Notes under the pieces: model-generated
Databases searched by the model: none
What the model was told of the DNA's origin: nothing
What the model saw: only the letters and a program-made list of their open reading frames with translations
Part shown: piece after piece, positions 1 through 5,865 of the stretch
How the letters are laid out: each line of letters starts with the position of its first letter
How positions within the stretch are numbered: position 1 is the first letter of the stretch
Source: an uncultured Eubacteriales bacterium
GTDB taxonomy: Bacteria > Bacillota > Clostridia > Oscillospirales > Oscillospiraceae
DNA length: 6,451 bases
Assembly (NCBI GenBank): GCA_900540635.1
Contig: UQGU01000085.1
Span: 1-6,451, forward strand
Direction: 5' to 3'
Position numbers and translations under genes: made by a program

Positions 1-63
1 CTCCCGCAACGCCCCTCTTCCGTCTCGCCTGCGGTGAGCCACCTTCCCCGGAGGGGAAGGTTA
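1..63 (+). repeat. Palindromic intergenic repeat, copy A
   Basis: This GC-rich non-coding repeat starts with CTCCCGCAACGCCCCTC and ends in a perfect hairpin at 42-60, with arms CCTTCCCC and GGGGAAGG and a GGA loop. The same start and end sequences recur at 154-212 in direct orientation, and the whole module recurs inverted at about 64-129. The left end may lie outside the window. A 67-codon frame crossing it is a by-product of the repeat and has no convincing ribosome binding site. The copies resemble REP/MITE-like intergenic repeats; no transposase is present here. Confidence 0.75.
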
Positions 64-129
64 AAAGCTTCCCCTCCGGGGGAGCTGGCTCGCGTCAGCG
101 AGACTGAGGAGGGGCGTAATGGGCGGGAG
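64..129 (-). repeat. Palindromic intergenic repeat, inverted copy
   Basis: Read on the minus strand, this segment aligns along its length with copy A: CTCCCGC, then ACGCCCCTC, GTCTCGC, GAGCCA and CCCCGGAGGGGAAG in the same order, with small gaps. It contains two hairpins. One is at 66-86 (AGCTTCCCC and GGGGGAGCT, one G-T pair, TCC loop). The other is at 89-102 (CTCGC and GCGAG around GTCA). Copies A and this one therefore form a head-to-head inverted pair that could fold into a long cruciform or stem in RNA. Confidence 0.7.
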
Positions 130-153
130 CGGTTGGAAAATACGTACCACTCA

Positions 154-215
154 CTCCCGCAACGCCCCTCATCCACCGCTGCGGCGGTCCCCCTTCCCCG
201 GAGGGGAAGGTTGGG
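154..215 (+). repeat. Palindromic intergenic repeat, copy B
   Basis: This direct copy of the repeat shares CTCCCGCAACGCCCCTC with copy A at its left end and the hairpin CCTTCCCC-GGA-GGGGAAGG (192-210) at its right end. The middle has diverged. Bases 185-215 match 3598-3628 at 30 of 31 positions. A run of six T at 219-224 follows the hairpin after eight bases, so it might weakly stop transcription entering from the left, but the spacing is poor for an intrinsic terminator. Confidence 0.7.
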
Positions 216-279
216 AGCTTTTTTACGGAACTATTAGAACCCATTTGTAACGATTTTTATTTCTTCGGCAGGAAATCCG

Positions 280-308
280 TTGATTCGAGGGCATAAATGT
301 GCTATGAT
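280..308 (+). promoter_or_regulatory. Sigma-70-type promoter for the hybrid kinase
   Basis: TTGATT (280-285) is separated by exactly 17 bp from TATGAT (303-308). The -10 box is preceded by TGC, giving an extended -10 motif. Transcription would begin near 315 and leave a leader of about 60 nt before the ATG at 374. The spacer holds an imperfect palindrome, GCATA-AA-TGTGC (291-302). The assignment rests on match and spacing only. Confidence 0.65.
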
Positions 309-333
309 TTCGAGGGCACAAATGTGCTATGAT
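286..333 (+). repeat. Tandem 25-bp duplication of the promoter core
   Basis: Bases 286-308 and 311-333 are 23-bp copies that differ at one position (T294 versus C319), with a period of 25 bp. Each contains an extended -10 box, TGCTATGAT, and a palindrome. In the second copy the palindrome is perfect, GCACA-AA-TGTGC (316-327). The second copy has a weaker -35 (TGATTT, 305-310, 17-bp spacer), so it could be a second promoter or a duplicated operator. The palindrome lies between -35 and -10, where a repressor would block polymerase; that role is inferred. Confidence 0.7.
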
Positions 334-361
334 GACGCCATTCAAGAAGGAATGTGTCTGT

Positions 362-366
362 AGGAG
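362..366 (+). promoter_or_regulatory. Ribosome binding site deciding the kinase start
   Basis: AGGAG lies 7 bases before the ATG at 374. The longer in-frame alternatives (ATG at 329 and 332) have no purine-rich Shine-Dalgarno upstream and overlap the -10 box of the second promoter repeat. The start at 374 is therefore preferred. Confidence 0.7.
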
Positions 367-373
367 AGCGCCA

Positions 374-3300
374 ATGGAAGAGAAATATGGGATTCATTTT
401 ACGGAAGAGATCCTGACCGCCCCCGGGTTTGGCCCTTTGACGAGGGAGGTCGTGGACACGGTCCAGTCTGTGCTGGATATGAACGACCCGGTGGGCATCG
501 CCGCCGGTTATTATACGGATGGGCTGCCCATTGTCTGCGCCAGCCGCTTCTTTGTGGAGATGCTGGGCTACGAGCGGGAGCGCCTGGGGCAGGAGCCCGG
601 GCTAAAGCTGGAGGACATCATCTGCACCACCCTGCGCTATCCCTTTGAGAAACGGGATTTTTCTGCCCTTTGGGGGAAATTCCGGGTGTATATGCTGACC
701 CGAAAGGGCGCGGCTGTGCCGATGACCTGCTTCAAGGAGGACACCCGGGACGCCCAGGAGCGGCCCATGTGGGTGATCTCCGCCCGGCCCAGCCGCACGG
801 AGCAGTATCTGGACCTGGTGGAGGACATCCGGGAGATCAGCCAGTGGTACATTGACTACGACCTTGCCGGTCAGGTCACCCAGGTCCACTGGGACGATGA
901 TCTGCGTACCCTTTTGGCAGACCCGCCCGGAACGCCCCGGCCCGGTTCCAAGGCCCTGGGGGAGCGCGTCCATCCGGAGGACCGGCCCCGCATCCAGAAG
1001 GAGCTGACCGCGTTTTTCTTTGACTCCGGCCGGGACCGCTTTACGGCGGAGTGCCGCCTGCTGCTGGGCTCCGGGGGCAGCAAGTGGGTGCAGCTCAGCT
1101 GCCAGGCCATCCGCCGCACCGACGGCACCGTCAGCCGCATGGTGGGTCTGTTTATGAACATAGACCAGTGGAAAAAGACCCAGATCAGCTCCGAGCGGCA
1201 GCGGCTGTTCCACGATATCTACAGCGCCGGCAATATCTGCGAGTACGTGGTGGATTTGGAAACCGGCAGCTTCGAATCGGAGAAGATTCACCCTGCCTTT
1301 CGGGAGCTGGTGGAAAACAGCGCCGATTGGGATTCTCTGGCCCAGGCGTTCTGCGAAAAATATGTGCTGCCGGAATACCGGGATATGGTGCTGCTCAGCT
1401 GCAGCCGGGATTATATCCGCAAGGTTCTGACGGAATTCCAAGGGGAGCAGTGCGTGGAGTTCCGGGTGGAACTGGACGGTCAGGAGCGCTGGCTGCGCCA
1501 TATGGTGCTCCACGGCGACACGGACCGCCGGAAGACCCCCCGATATGCCGTTTCCTTCCTGCGGGACATAACGGATGTGAAGCAGGGCGCCCAGGAGCGG
1601 GACCGCATTTTGCAGAAAAATGTGGATATGCAGCGGCTGATCTCCGGCCTGGTGAAGCAGGTGGAGCGTTTCGGCACGGTGGATATGAAAACCGGGCACT
1701 ATGAGTTCGGCGGCAATACCAACGCCAACCGGTATACCACCAGCGGCCCCTACAGTCAGCTGGTGGACGAGATCTGCGCCAGATACCGGTCCGTGGACGG
1801 CCTGAAACCGCTGAAGGAGCTGCTGAGCCTGGAGTCTATCCGGCTGGATATCAAAAAGGACACCAATGTGTATAAGGTGGAGTGCATCAGCCTGGACGGG
1901 GAGAACGTGAAGATGCTCTCCGTCATACCCACGGCCTGGGAGAACGGGACGCTTACCCAGGTGCTCATTGTCACGGCGGACATGACCCGCAGCAAGAAGA
2001 CGGAGATACAGGCCCGGCAGTCCCTGCGCCTGGCCTACGAGGCGGCCAGTCAGGCCAACCAGGCCAAGTCCCGGTTCCTGGCCAATATGTCCCACGACAT
2101 CCGCACGCCTATGAATGCCATTATGGGCATGACCACCATTGCCAAAAGCAATCTGAATGACCCCAAGCGCATGGCGGAGTGCCTGGATACCATCGCCCGG
2201 TCCGGAAAGCTGCTGCTGGGGCTCATCGATGAAATGCTGGATATGGGCCGCATCGAAAGCGGCAAGATGATGCTCTCCCGGGAGGCCTTCCGCTGGCCGG
2301 AGCTGCTGGATGAGACCCTGGCCCTGGTCCGGGGGGAGGTCCGGCGGCGTGGCCACAGCCTGTCCGTACACATGGAAAAGATGGACCATGAGTCCGTCAT
2401 GGGCGACAGGACGAGAATTCAGCAGGTGTTTCTGAACCTGCTGACCAATGCGGTGAAGTACACGCCGAAGGGCGGAAAGATTCAGGTGTTTCTGAAGGAG
2501 GAGCACGCCCAGTCCCCCAATACGGGGGCCTTTATGCTGGCGGTGGAGGACAACGGCGTGGGCATTGCGCCGGAATTTTTGAAGGAGGTCTTCCAGCCCT
2601 TCGCCCGGGAGGACAGCAGCCGCACCACCAATATCCACGGCACGGGGCTGGGGCTGGCCATTTCCAAGAATATTGTGGACCTGATGGGGGGCGATCTCTC
2701 CGTGGAGAGCGCCCCAGGCAAGGGCAGCCGCTTTACGGTGCGCTTTGAGCTGGAGCTTGGCCCGGAGCCGGAGAAGGATCTGGGCGATGAGCGCCATCTG
2801 CACATCCTCATGGCGGATGCCGATGAGGTCTGCTGCCGCCGGGTGGCGGCGGACCTGGAGCACATGGGCCACCGGGCGGACATTGCCCTGACAGGTCCCG
2901 GCGCGGCCCAAAGGGTCATCAACTGCGCCCGGGAGGGGGCAGGGTATGATTGGATGCTCCTCAACTGGGACCTGCCCGAGGCCAATGCTTTGCAGACCCT
3001 GGAAGCCATCCGGGGAGCGCTGGGTGACGAAACGCCCAAGTGCGTCTTCACCGCCTATGACGTGGCGGCGGTGGAAAAGCAGGGCAGGGAAGCGGGAGCC
3101 CGGGGCTTTCTGACCAAGCCCATCTTCCGCTCCCGGCTGCAAACCCTGCTGGGGCAGGACAGCCAGGGGGAGACGGGCGCTGCCATCGAGCCCATGGAGG
3201 CCCTGAAAGGCCTTGCACTCCGGGGAAAACGAATTTTGATGGTGGAGGACAATGCGCTCAACCGGGAGATCGCCGCGGAGCTGCTGAGCGTTACCGGGGC

Positions 3301-3595
3301 GGAGATCGAAACGGCGGAAAACGGCCGGGAGGCCCTGAATACGGTCCGCAGCCGTCCCGGGGAATTTGACCTGGTGCTGATGGACATCCAGATGCCGGTG
3401 ATGAACGGCTACGAGGCCGCCCAGGCCATCCGCGCCCTCCACCGCCCGGATACGGACGCCTTGCCCATTGTGGCCCTGACCGCCAACGCCTTTGACGAGG
3501 ACGTCCTCCGCTCCCGCAAGGCCGGCATGAACGCCCACCTGAGCAAGCCCCTGGACATCCGCAAGCTGGTGGAGACCTTGCGGGGGCTGATGTAA
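374..3595 (+). CDS. Soluble hybrid sensor histidine kinase with PAS-like inputs and two receivers
   Basis: This 1073-residue protein senses an unknown signal, autophosphorylates on His and passes phosphate to its own receiver. Order of parts: PAS-like regions at about 30-153, 154-270, 280-406 and 410-546 (the second to fourth end in PAC-like 'NIDQWKK', 'DITDVK' and 'ADMTRSKK'); a short helix; HisKA with SHDIRTP (H574); HATPase with N box (N688, N692), DNGVG (D726-G730) and GTGLGLA (G756-A762); receiver 1 (808-930); receiver 2 (about 953-1073). Receiver 2 is intact: E958/D959, acceptor D1004 in MDIQMP, K1058. Receiver 1 looks inactive: the acceptor position is N864 (LLNWDLP), one acidic-pocket residue is Ala (A816), while K915 remains. 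I see no signal peptide or membrane segment, so it should be cytoplasmic. No HPt domain or output regulator is in the window, so the downstream partner is unknown. Kinase assignment is very sure; the PAS borders, especially the first and fourth, are approximate. Confidence 0.93.
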   Translation: MEEKYGIHFTEEILTAPGFGPLTREVVDTVQSVLDMNDPVGIAAGYYTDGLPIVCASRFFVEMLGYERERLGQEPGLKLEDIICTTLRYPFEKRDFSALWGKFRVYMLTRKGAAVPMTCFKEDTRDAQERPMWVISARPSRTEQYLDLVEDIREISQWYIDYDLAGQVTQVHWDDDLRTLLADPPGTPRPGSKALGERVHPEDRPRIQKELTAFFFDSGRDRFTAECRLLLGSGGSKWVQLSCQAIRRTDGTVSRMVGLFMNIDQWKKTQISSERQRLFHDIYSAGNICEYVVDLETGSFESEKIHPAFRELVENSADWDSLAQAFCEKYVLPEYRDMVLLSCSRDYIRKVLTEFQGEQCVEFRVELDGQERWLRHMVLHGDTDRRKTPRYAVSFLRDITDVKQGAQERDRILQKNVDMQRLISGLVKQVERFGTVDMKTGHYEFGGNTNANRYTTSGPYSQLVDEICARYRSVDGLKPLKELLSLESIRLDIKKDTNVYKVECISLDGENVKMLSVIPTAWENGTLTQVLIVTADMTRSKKTEIQARQSLRLAYEAASQANQAKSRFLANMSHDIRTPMNAIMGMTTIAKSNLNDPKRMAECLDTIARSGKLLLGLIDEMLDMGRIESGKMMLSREAFRWPELLDETLALVRGEVRRRGHSLSVHMEKMDHESVMGDRTRIQQVFLNLLTNAVKYTPKGGKIQVFLKEEHAQSPNTGAFMLAVEDNGVGIAPEFLKEVFQPFAREDSSRTTNIHGTGLGLAISKNIVDLMGGDLSVESAPGKGSRFTVRFELELGPEPEKDLGDERHLHILMADADEVCCRRVAADLEHMGHRADIALTGPGAAQRVINCAREGAGYDWMLLNWDLPEANALQTLEAIRGALGDETPKCVFTAYDVAAVEKQGREAGARGFLTKPIFRSRLQTLLGQDSQGETGAAIEPMEALKGLALRGKRILMVEDNALNREIAAELLSVTGAEIETAENGREALNTVRSRPGEFDLVLMDIQMPVMNGYEAAQAIRALHRPDTDALPIVALTANAFDEDVLRSRKAGMNAHLSKPLDIRKLVETLRGLM

Positions 3596-3597
3596 TA

Positions 3598-3628
3598 CGG
3601 TCCCCCTTCCCCGGAGGGGATGGTTGGG
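3598..3628 (+). repeat. Fragment of the palindromic repeat between kinase and ABC-F genes
   Basis: These 31 bases match 185-215 at 30 positions and carry the hairpin CCTTCCCC-GGA-GGGGATGG (3605-3623, one mismatch in the stem). Only the hairpin end of the repeat is present. It starts 3 bases after the kinase stop codon and ends 26 bases before the next ATG. No T-run follows, so it is not a standard terminator. It could slow exonucleases or partly uncouple the two genes. Confidence 0.75.
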
Positions 3629-3640
3629 GGTTGAAAGAAA

Positions 3641-3646
3641 GAGGAG
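3641..3646 (+). promoter_or_regulatory. Ribosome binding site of the ABC-F gene
   Basis: GAGGAG lies 8 bases before the ATG at 3655. It fixes the start there instead of at an in-frame TTG at 3631, which sits at the edge of the hairpin repeat and upstream of this site. Confidence 0.75.
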
Positions 3647-3654
3647 AAAACGCA

Positions 3655-5427
3655 ATGCTTTTGAACATGGAGCGGGTCTGCAAGACCTATGGGGACCGGA
3701 CGCTGCTGGATCATGTGACGTTTTATATGAAGCAGGGGGACCGGGTGGGCGTGGTCGGTGTCAACGGCTGCGGAAAGTCCACCTTCCTGCGCCTGGCGGC
3801 CGGGCGGGAGAAGCCGGATTCCGGCACCGTCAGCTATGACCCCAATGTCCGCCTGGGGTATCTTCCCCAAGACCCGCCCTTTGACCCGGAGAATACGGTC
3901 ATGGAGCAGGTGGAGGCGGGGCTGGACAAAACCGCCCGGGAAGTCGCCCGGTATGAGGCGGTGGAGATCCTGACGCGGCTTGGCATCACCGACACGCAGC
4001 AGAAAATGGGTTCTCTCTCCGGCGGGCAGCGCAAGCGGGTGGCCCTGGCGGCCTGCCTGGTGCACCCGGCGGATCTGCTGCTGCTGGACGAGCCCACCAA
4101 CCATCTGGACGCGGAGATGATCGGCTGGCTGGAAAATTATCTCCAGCGGTTCACCGGGGGCATTCTGCTGGTGACCCACGACCGGTATTTTCTGGAACGG
4201 GTGGCGGACCGAACCCTGGAGGTCAGCTTCGGCAGGGTCTATGTCTATGAGGGGGGCTACTCCGCCTATCTGGACGGGAGAGCCCGCCGGGAGGAGATGG
4301 ATGGGGCTTCGGAGCGGAAGCGGCAGTCGATTCTCCGCCGGGAGCTCCAATGGGTGCTCCAAGGCCCCTGTGCCCGGGGCACCAAGAGCCGGGAACGGCT
4401 GGAACGGTATGAGGCCCTGAAAGCGGCCCAGCCGCCCCAGGCCGAGCAGAGCCTGGAGGGAATCCAGGCCCTTTCCAGCCGGCTGGGCAAGAAAACCGTG
4501 GAATTAAAGGGCGTGGGCAAGGCCTTCGACGGACGGTGGGTGCTGAAAGATTTCGATTTTCTCTTGCAGCGCACGGACCGGGTGGGCATCGTCGGCGGCA
4601 ACGGGGCGGGAAAATCCACCCTGCTGAATCTGATCGCCGGGGAGATCCCGCCGGACGAGGGCACCGTCACGGTGGGGGACACGGTGGTACTGGGCTACTT
4701 CTCCCAGCATGCGAAGGAGCTTGACCCCAACCAGACGGCCCTGGACTATGTAAAGGAGCGGGGAGACCGGATCGAGACCCCGGAGGGAACCCTGACCGCC
4801 TCCAGGCTTATGGACAAATTCCTGTTCTCCGGCCCCATGCAGCACCGGCTCATCGGCAAGCTCTCCGGCGGCGAAAAGCGGCGGCTGTTCCTGCTGGGAA
4901 TTCTGGCCTCGGCTCCCAATGTGCTGCTGCTGGACGAGCCCACCAACGATCTGGACATCCCCACCATGACGGTGCTGGAAAACTATCTGGAAACCTTCCC
5001 CGGGGCCATCATCGCCGTGTCCCATGACCGGTACTTCCTGGACAGGCTCTGCACCCGGGTGTTTGCCGTGGAGCCCGGGGGTGCGGTGCGGCAGTATGTG
5101 GGCGGCCACTCCGACTATCTGGAATCCCTGGGGGACAGGCCGAAGCAGGAGAAAAAAGCCCCGAAAGAGACGGAAAAGCCCAAGGCCCGAAAGCTGAAAT
5201 TCTCCTTCAGGGAGCAGCGGGAATATGAGACCATCGACGGGGACATTGCTGCCCTGGAAGCGCAGCTGGAGGAAAACAGGAAGCAGCAGGACCTTTCCGG
5301 CGCGGATTTTGAAAGGCTCCAGGACCTTATGGCGGAGCAGGGGGCTCTTGAGCAGCAGCTGGAGGAGAAGACCGAGCGCTGGATGTACCTGACAGAGCTG
5401 GCCGAGAAGATCGCCCGGCAGGCATAA
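3655..5427 (+). CDS. ABC-F family ATPase, Uup-like
   Basis: This is a 590-residue soluble protein with two ABC ATPase domains and no membrane segment. Domain 1 has Walker A GVNGCGKST (35-43), signature LSGGQ (121-125), Walker B with D145/E146 in DEPTNHLD, and switch H175. Domain 2 has GGNGAGKST (314-322), LSGGE (403-407), D427/E428 in DEPTNDLD, and H457. All catalytic residues are intact. The linker (about 207-262) contains W233 and the basic GPCARGTKS stretch, similar to the WLRRG-x-KAR-x-TK region of Uup as I recall it. A charged segment (about 496-514) precedes a C-terminal coiled coil (about 515-590), also Uup-like. ABC-F proteins act on ribosomes; Uup is additionally linked to branched DNA and precise transposon excision in E. 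coli. The linker and C-terminal tail favour Uup over EttA or an antibiotic-resistance ABC-F, but sequence alone does not settle this. No promoter is evident in the 59-bp gap after the kinase, so co-transcription is likely; a terminator follows. Confidence 0.9.
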   Translation: MLLNMERVCKTYGDRTLLDHVTFYMKQGDRVGVVGVNGCGKSTFLRLAAGREKPDSGTVSYDPNVRLGYLPQDPPFDPENTVMEQVEAGLDKTAREVARYEAVEILTRLGITDTQQKMGSLSGGQRKRVALAACLVHPADLLLLDEPTNHLDAEMIGWLENYLQRFTGGILLVTHDRYFLERVADRTLEVSFGRVYVYEGGYSAYLDGRARREEMDGASERKRQSILRRELQWVLQGPCARGTKSRERLERYEALKAAQPPQAEQSLEGIQALSSRLGKKTVELKGVGKAFDGRWVLKDFDFLLQRTDRVGIVGGNGAGKSTLLNLIAGEIPPDEGTVTVGDTVVLGYFSQHAKELDPNQTALDYVKERGDRIETPEGTLTASRLMDKFLFSGPMQHRLIGKLSGGEKRRLFLLGILASAPNVLLLDEPTNDLDIPTMTVLENYLETFPGAIIAVSHDRYFLDRLCTRVFAVEPGGAVRQYVGGHSDYLESLGDRPKQEKKAPKETEKPKARKLKFSFREQREYETIDGDIAALEAQLEENRKQQDLSGADFERLQDLMAEQGALEQQLEEKTERWMYLTELAEKIARQA

Positions 5428-5443
5428 AGGCCTTTTCAGATGA

Positions 5444-5494
5444 AAATTCCCGCCGCTCTTGGCAGAATGACCAGAAGCGGCGGGGATTTCTTTT
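5444..5494 (+). terminator. Intrinsic terminator after the ABC-F gene
   Basis: A 14-bp stem pairs 5444-5457 with 5476-5489, including a perfect GC-rich core CCCGCCGCT/AGCGGCGGG and one T-G pair. It leads into TTTCTTTT (5487-5494). The 18-base loop can pair further (TTGG with CCA). It begins 16 bases after the stop codon at 5425-5427. Confidence 0.85.
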
Positions 5495-5526
5495 ACCAAT
5501 TTTACGTTTTGCACATATGACAAAAC

Positions 5527-5546
5527 CCGCAGCACACAGGCTGCGG
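5527..5546 (+). other. Small hairpin upstream of the candidate short ORF
   Basis: CCGCAGC (5527-5533) pairs perfectly with GCTGCGG (5540-5546) around the loop ACACAG. On the plus strand no T-run follows, so it does not look like a terminator. On the minus strand it is followed by GTTTTG, a weak terminator-like context, but no minus-strand gene is evident nearby. A weak promoter-like pair (TTACCA at 5493-5498 and TATGAC at 5516-5521, 17-bp spacing) precedes it. If used, the hairpin would sit at the start of a transcript carrying the short ORF. Confidence 0.45.
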
Positions 5547-5574
5547 ATTCTGCAACAAAAAAGAGGAGAGGAAA

Positions 5575-5646
5575 ATGAAAAAGATGAAAATCAAAACTGA
5601 TTTGTCTTTAGTATACCCGCAAGATGTGAAGAAAGAAAGGGGGTAA
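5575..5646 (+). CDS. Candidate 23-residue small protein
   Basis: A 23-codon frame begins at an ATG 6 bases after a strong Shine-Dalgarno (GAGGAG at 5563-5568, within AGGAGAGG). The peptide starts MKKMKIKTDL and ends VKKERG. It is Lys-rich, with seven basic and three acidic residues, and has no hydrophobic segment, cysteine or recognised motif. It lies in an AT-rich gap between the ABC-F terminator and the pckA promoter. A weak hairpin with a T-run follows 5 bases after its stop. I do not recognise it. The ribosome binding site is the main support; purine-rich AT-rich DNA can produce such sites by chance, so it may be a leader peptide, a true small protein or nothing. Confidence 0.35.
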   Translation: MKKMKIKTDLSLVYPQDVKKERG

Positions 5647-5651
5647 TTATT

Positions 5652-5680
5652 AAGTTCCTGTGAAGATGTGAACTTTTTTT
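5652..5680 (+). terminator. Weak terminator-like hairpin after the candidate short ORF
   Basis: AAGTTC (5652-5657) and GAACTT (5670-5675) form a 6-bp stem with a 12-base loop, running into an unbroken stretch of seven T (5674-5680). The stem is short and AT-rich, so termination would be inefficient. Its position just after the short ORF and before the pckA promoter is what makes it worth listing. Confidence 0.35.
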
Positions 5681-5729
5681 GTACATTTTGGAGAAAGCGT
5701 CAAGCAGTAAAAAATTATCGAAAAATCTG

Positions 5730-5758
5730 TTTACAATCTGGATTTGTTGTGTTAATAT
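5730..5758 (+). promoter_or_regulatory. Sigma-70-type promoter of pckA
   Basis: TTTACA (5730-5735) is followed after exactly 17 bp by TAATAT (5753-5758). The -35 matches consensus at five of six bases and the -10 at four. Transcription would start near 5765, giving a leader of about 100 nt before the pckA start codon. Confidence 0.65.
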
Positions 5759-5764
5759 GTATGC

Positions 5765-5829
5765 GGTGAACCACGGGCTCAGGAAACGTGGGTTTACCAA
5801 TTTGTGTTAAAAAAGCGCCAAAGCCGCTT
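5765..5829 (+). promoter_or_regulatory. Structured leader RNA upstream of pckA
   Basis: The predicted pckA leader opens with a stem pairing 5765-5775 with 5787-5798: GGTGAACC with GGTTTACC (one G-T pair), then ACG with CGT beyond one bulged G (5790), closing an 11-base loop. A second small stem pairs AAGCG (5813-5817) with CGCTT (5825-5829). Neither is followed by a T-run, and neither masks the ribosome binding site directly. I could not match them to a known riboswitch class. They may stabilise the 5' end or regulate pckA; this is inference from base pairing only. Confidence 0.4.
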
Positions 5830-5851
5830 CTAATTAACGCTAATAAATACT

Positions 5852-5857
5852 AGGAGG
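5852..5857 (+). promoter_or_regulatory. Ribosome binding site of pckA
   Basis: A full-consensus AGGAGG lies 8 bases before the ATG at 5866, as expected for a highly translated metabolic gene. Confidence 0.85.
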
Positions 5858-5865
5858 AACCAATC

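Noticed and set aside
1..215. CRISPR array
   Set aside because: The units vary in length, sit in both orientations and have no regular unique spacers, so they are dispersed palindromic repeats.
34..237. A 67-codon plus-strand frame over the repeats
   Set aside because: It translates the repeat units themselves (LPRRGRL occurs twice) and has no plausible ribosome binding site.
1051..1704. A plus-strand open frame of 217 codons inside the kinase
   Set aside because: It is an out-of-frame reading of a conserved kinase input region, with no ribosome binding site and a composition typical of shifted GC-rich DNA.
602..3655. A minus-strand open frame of about 1017 codons opposite the kinase
   Set aside because: It is an antisense shadow caused by high GC and codon bias. 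Its translation is rich in His, Gln, Gly and Pro without any domain, and the plus-strand kinase is unambiguous.
3409..4362. A minus-strand open frame of about 317 codons across the ABC-F start
   Set aside because: It lies opposite two clear genes and the intergenic repeat, has no recognisable domain and no matching promoter or ribosome binding site.
5426..5435. 10-bp palindrome AAAGGCCTTT over the ABC-F stop codon
   Set aside because: It is too short to mean anything on its own and overlaps the stop codon; the true terminator lies just downstream.
4504..5535. A minus-strand open frame of about 343 codons opposite the ABC-F gene
   Set aside because: Antisense shadow of the second ATPase domain; it also runs through the terminator hairpin.
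5591..5800. A 69-codon minus-strand frame in the AT-rich gap before pckA
   Set aside because: It overlaps the pckA promoter and leader stem, has no convincing Shine-Dalgarno, and its sequence shows no recognisable motif.
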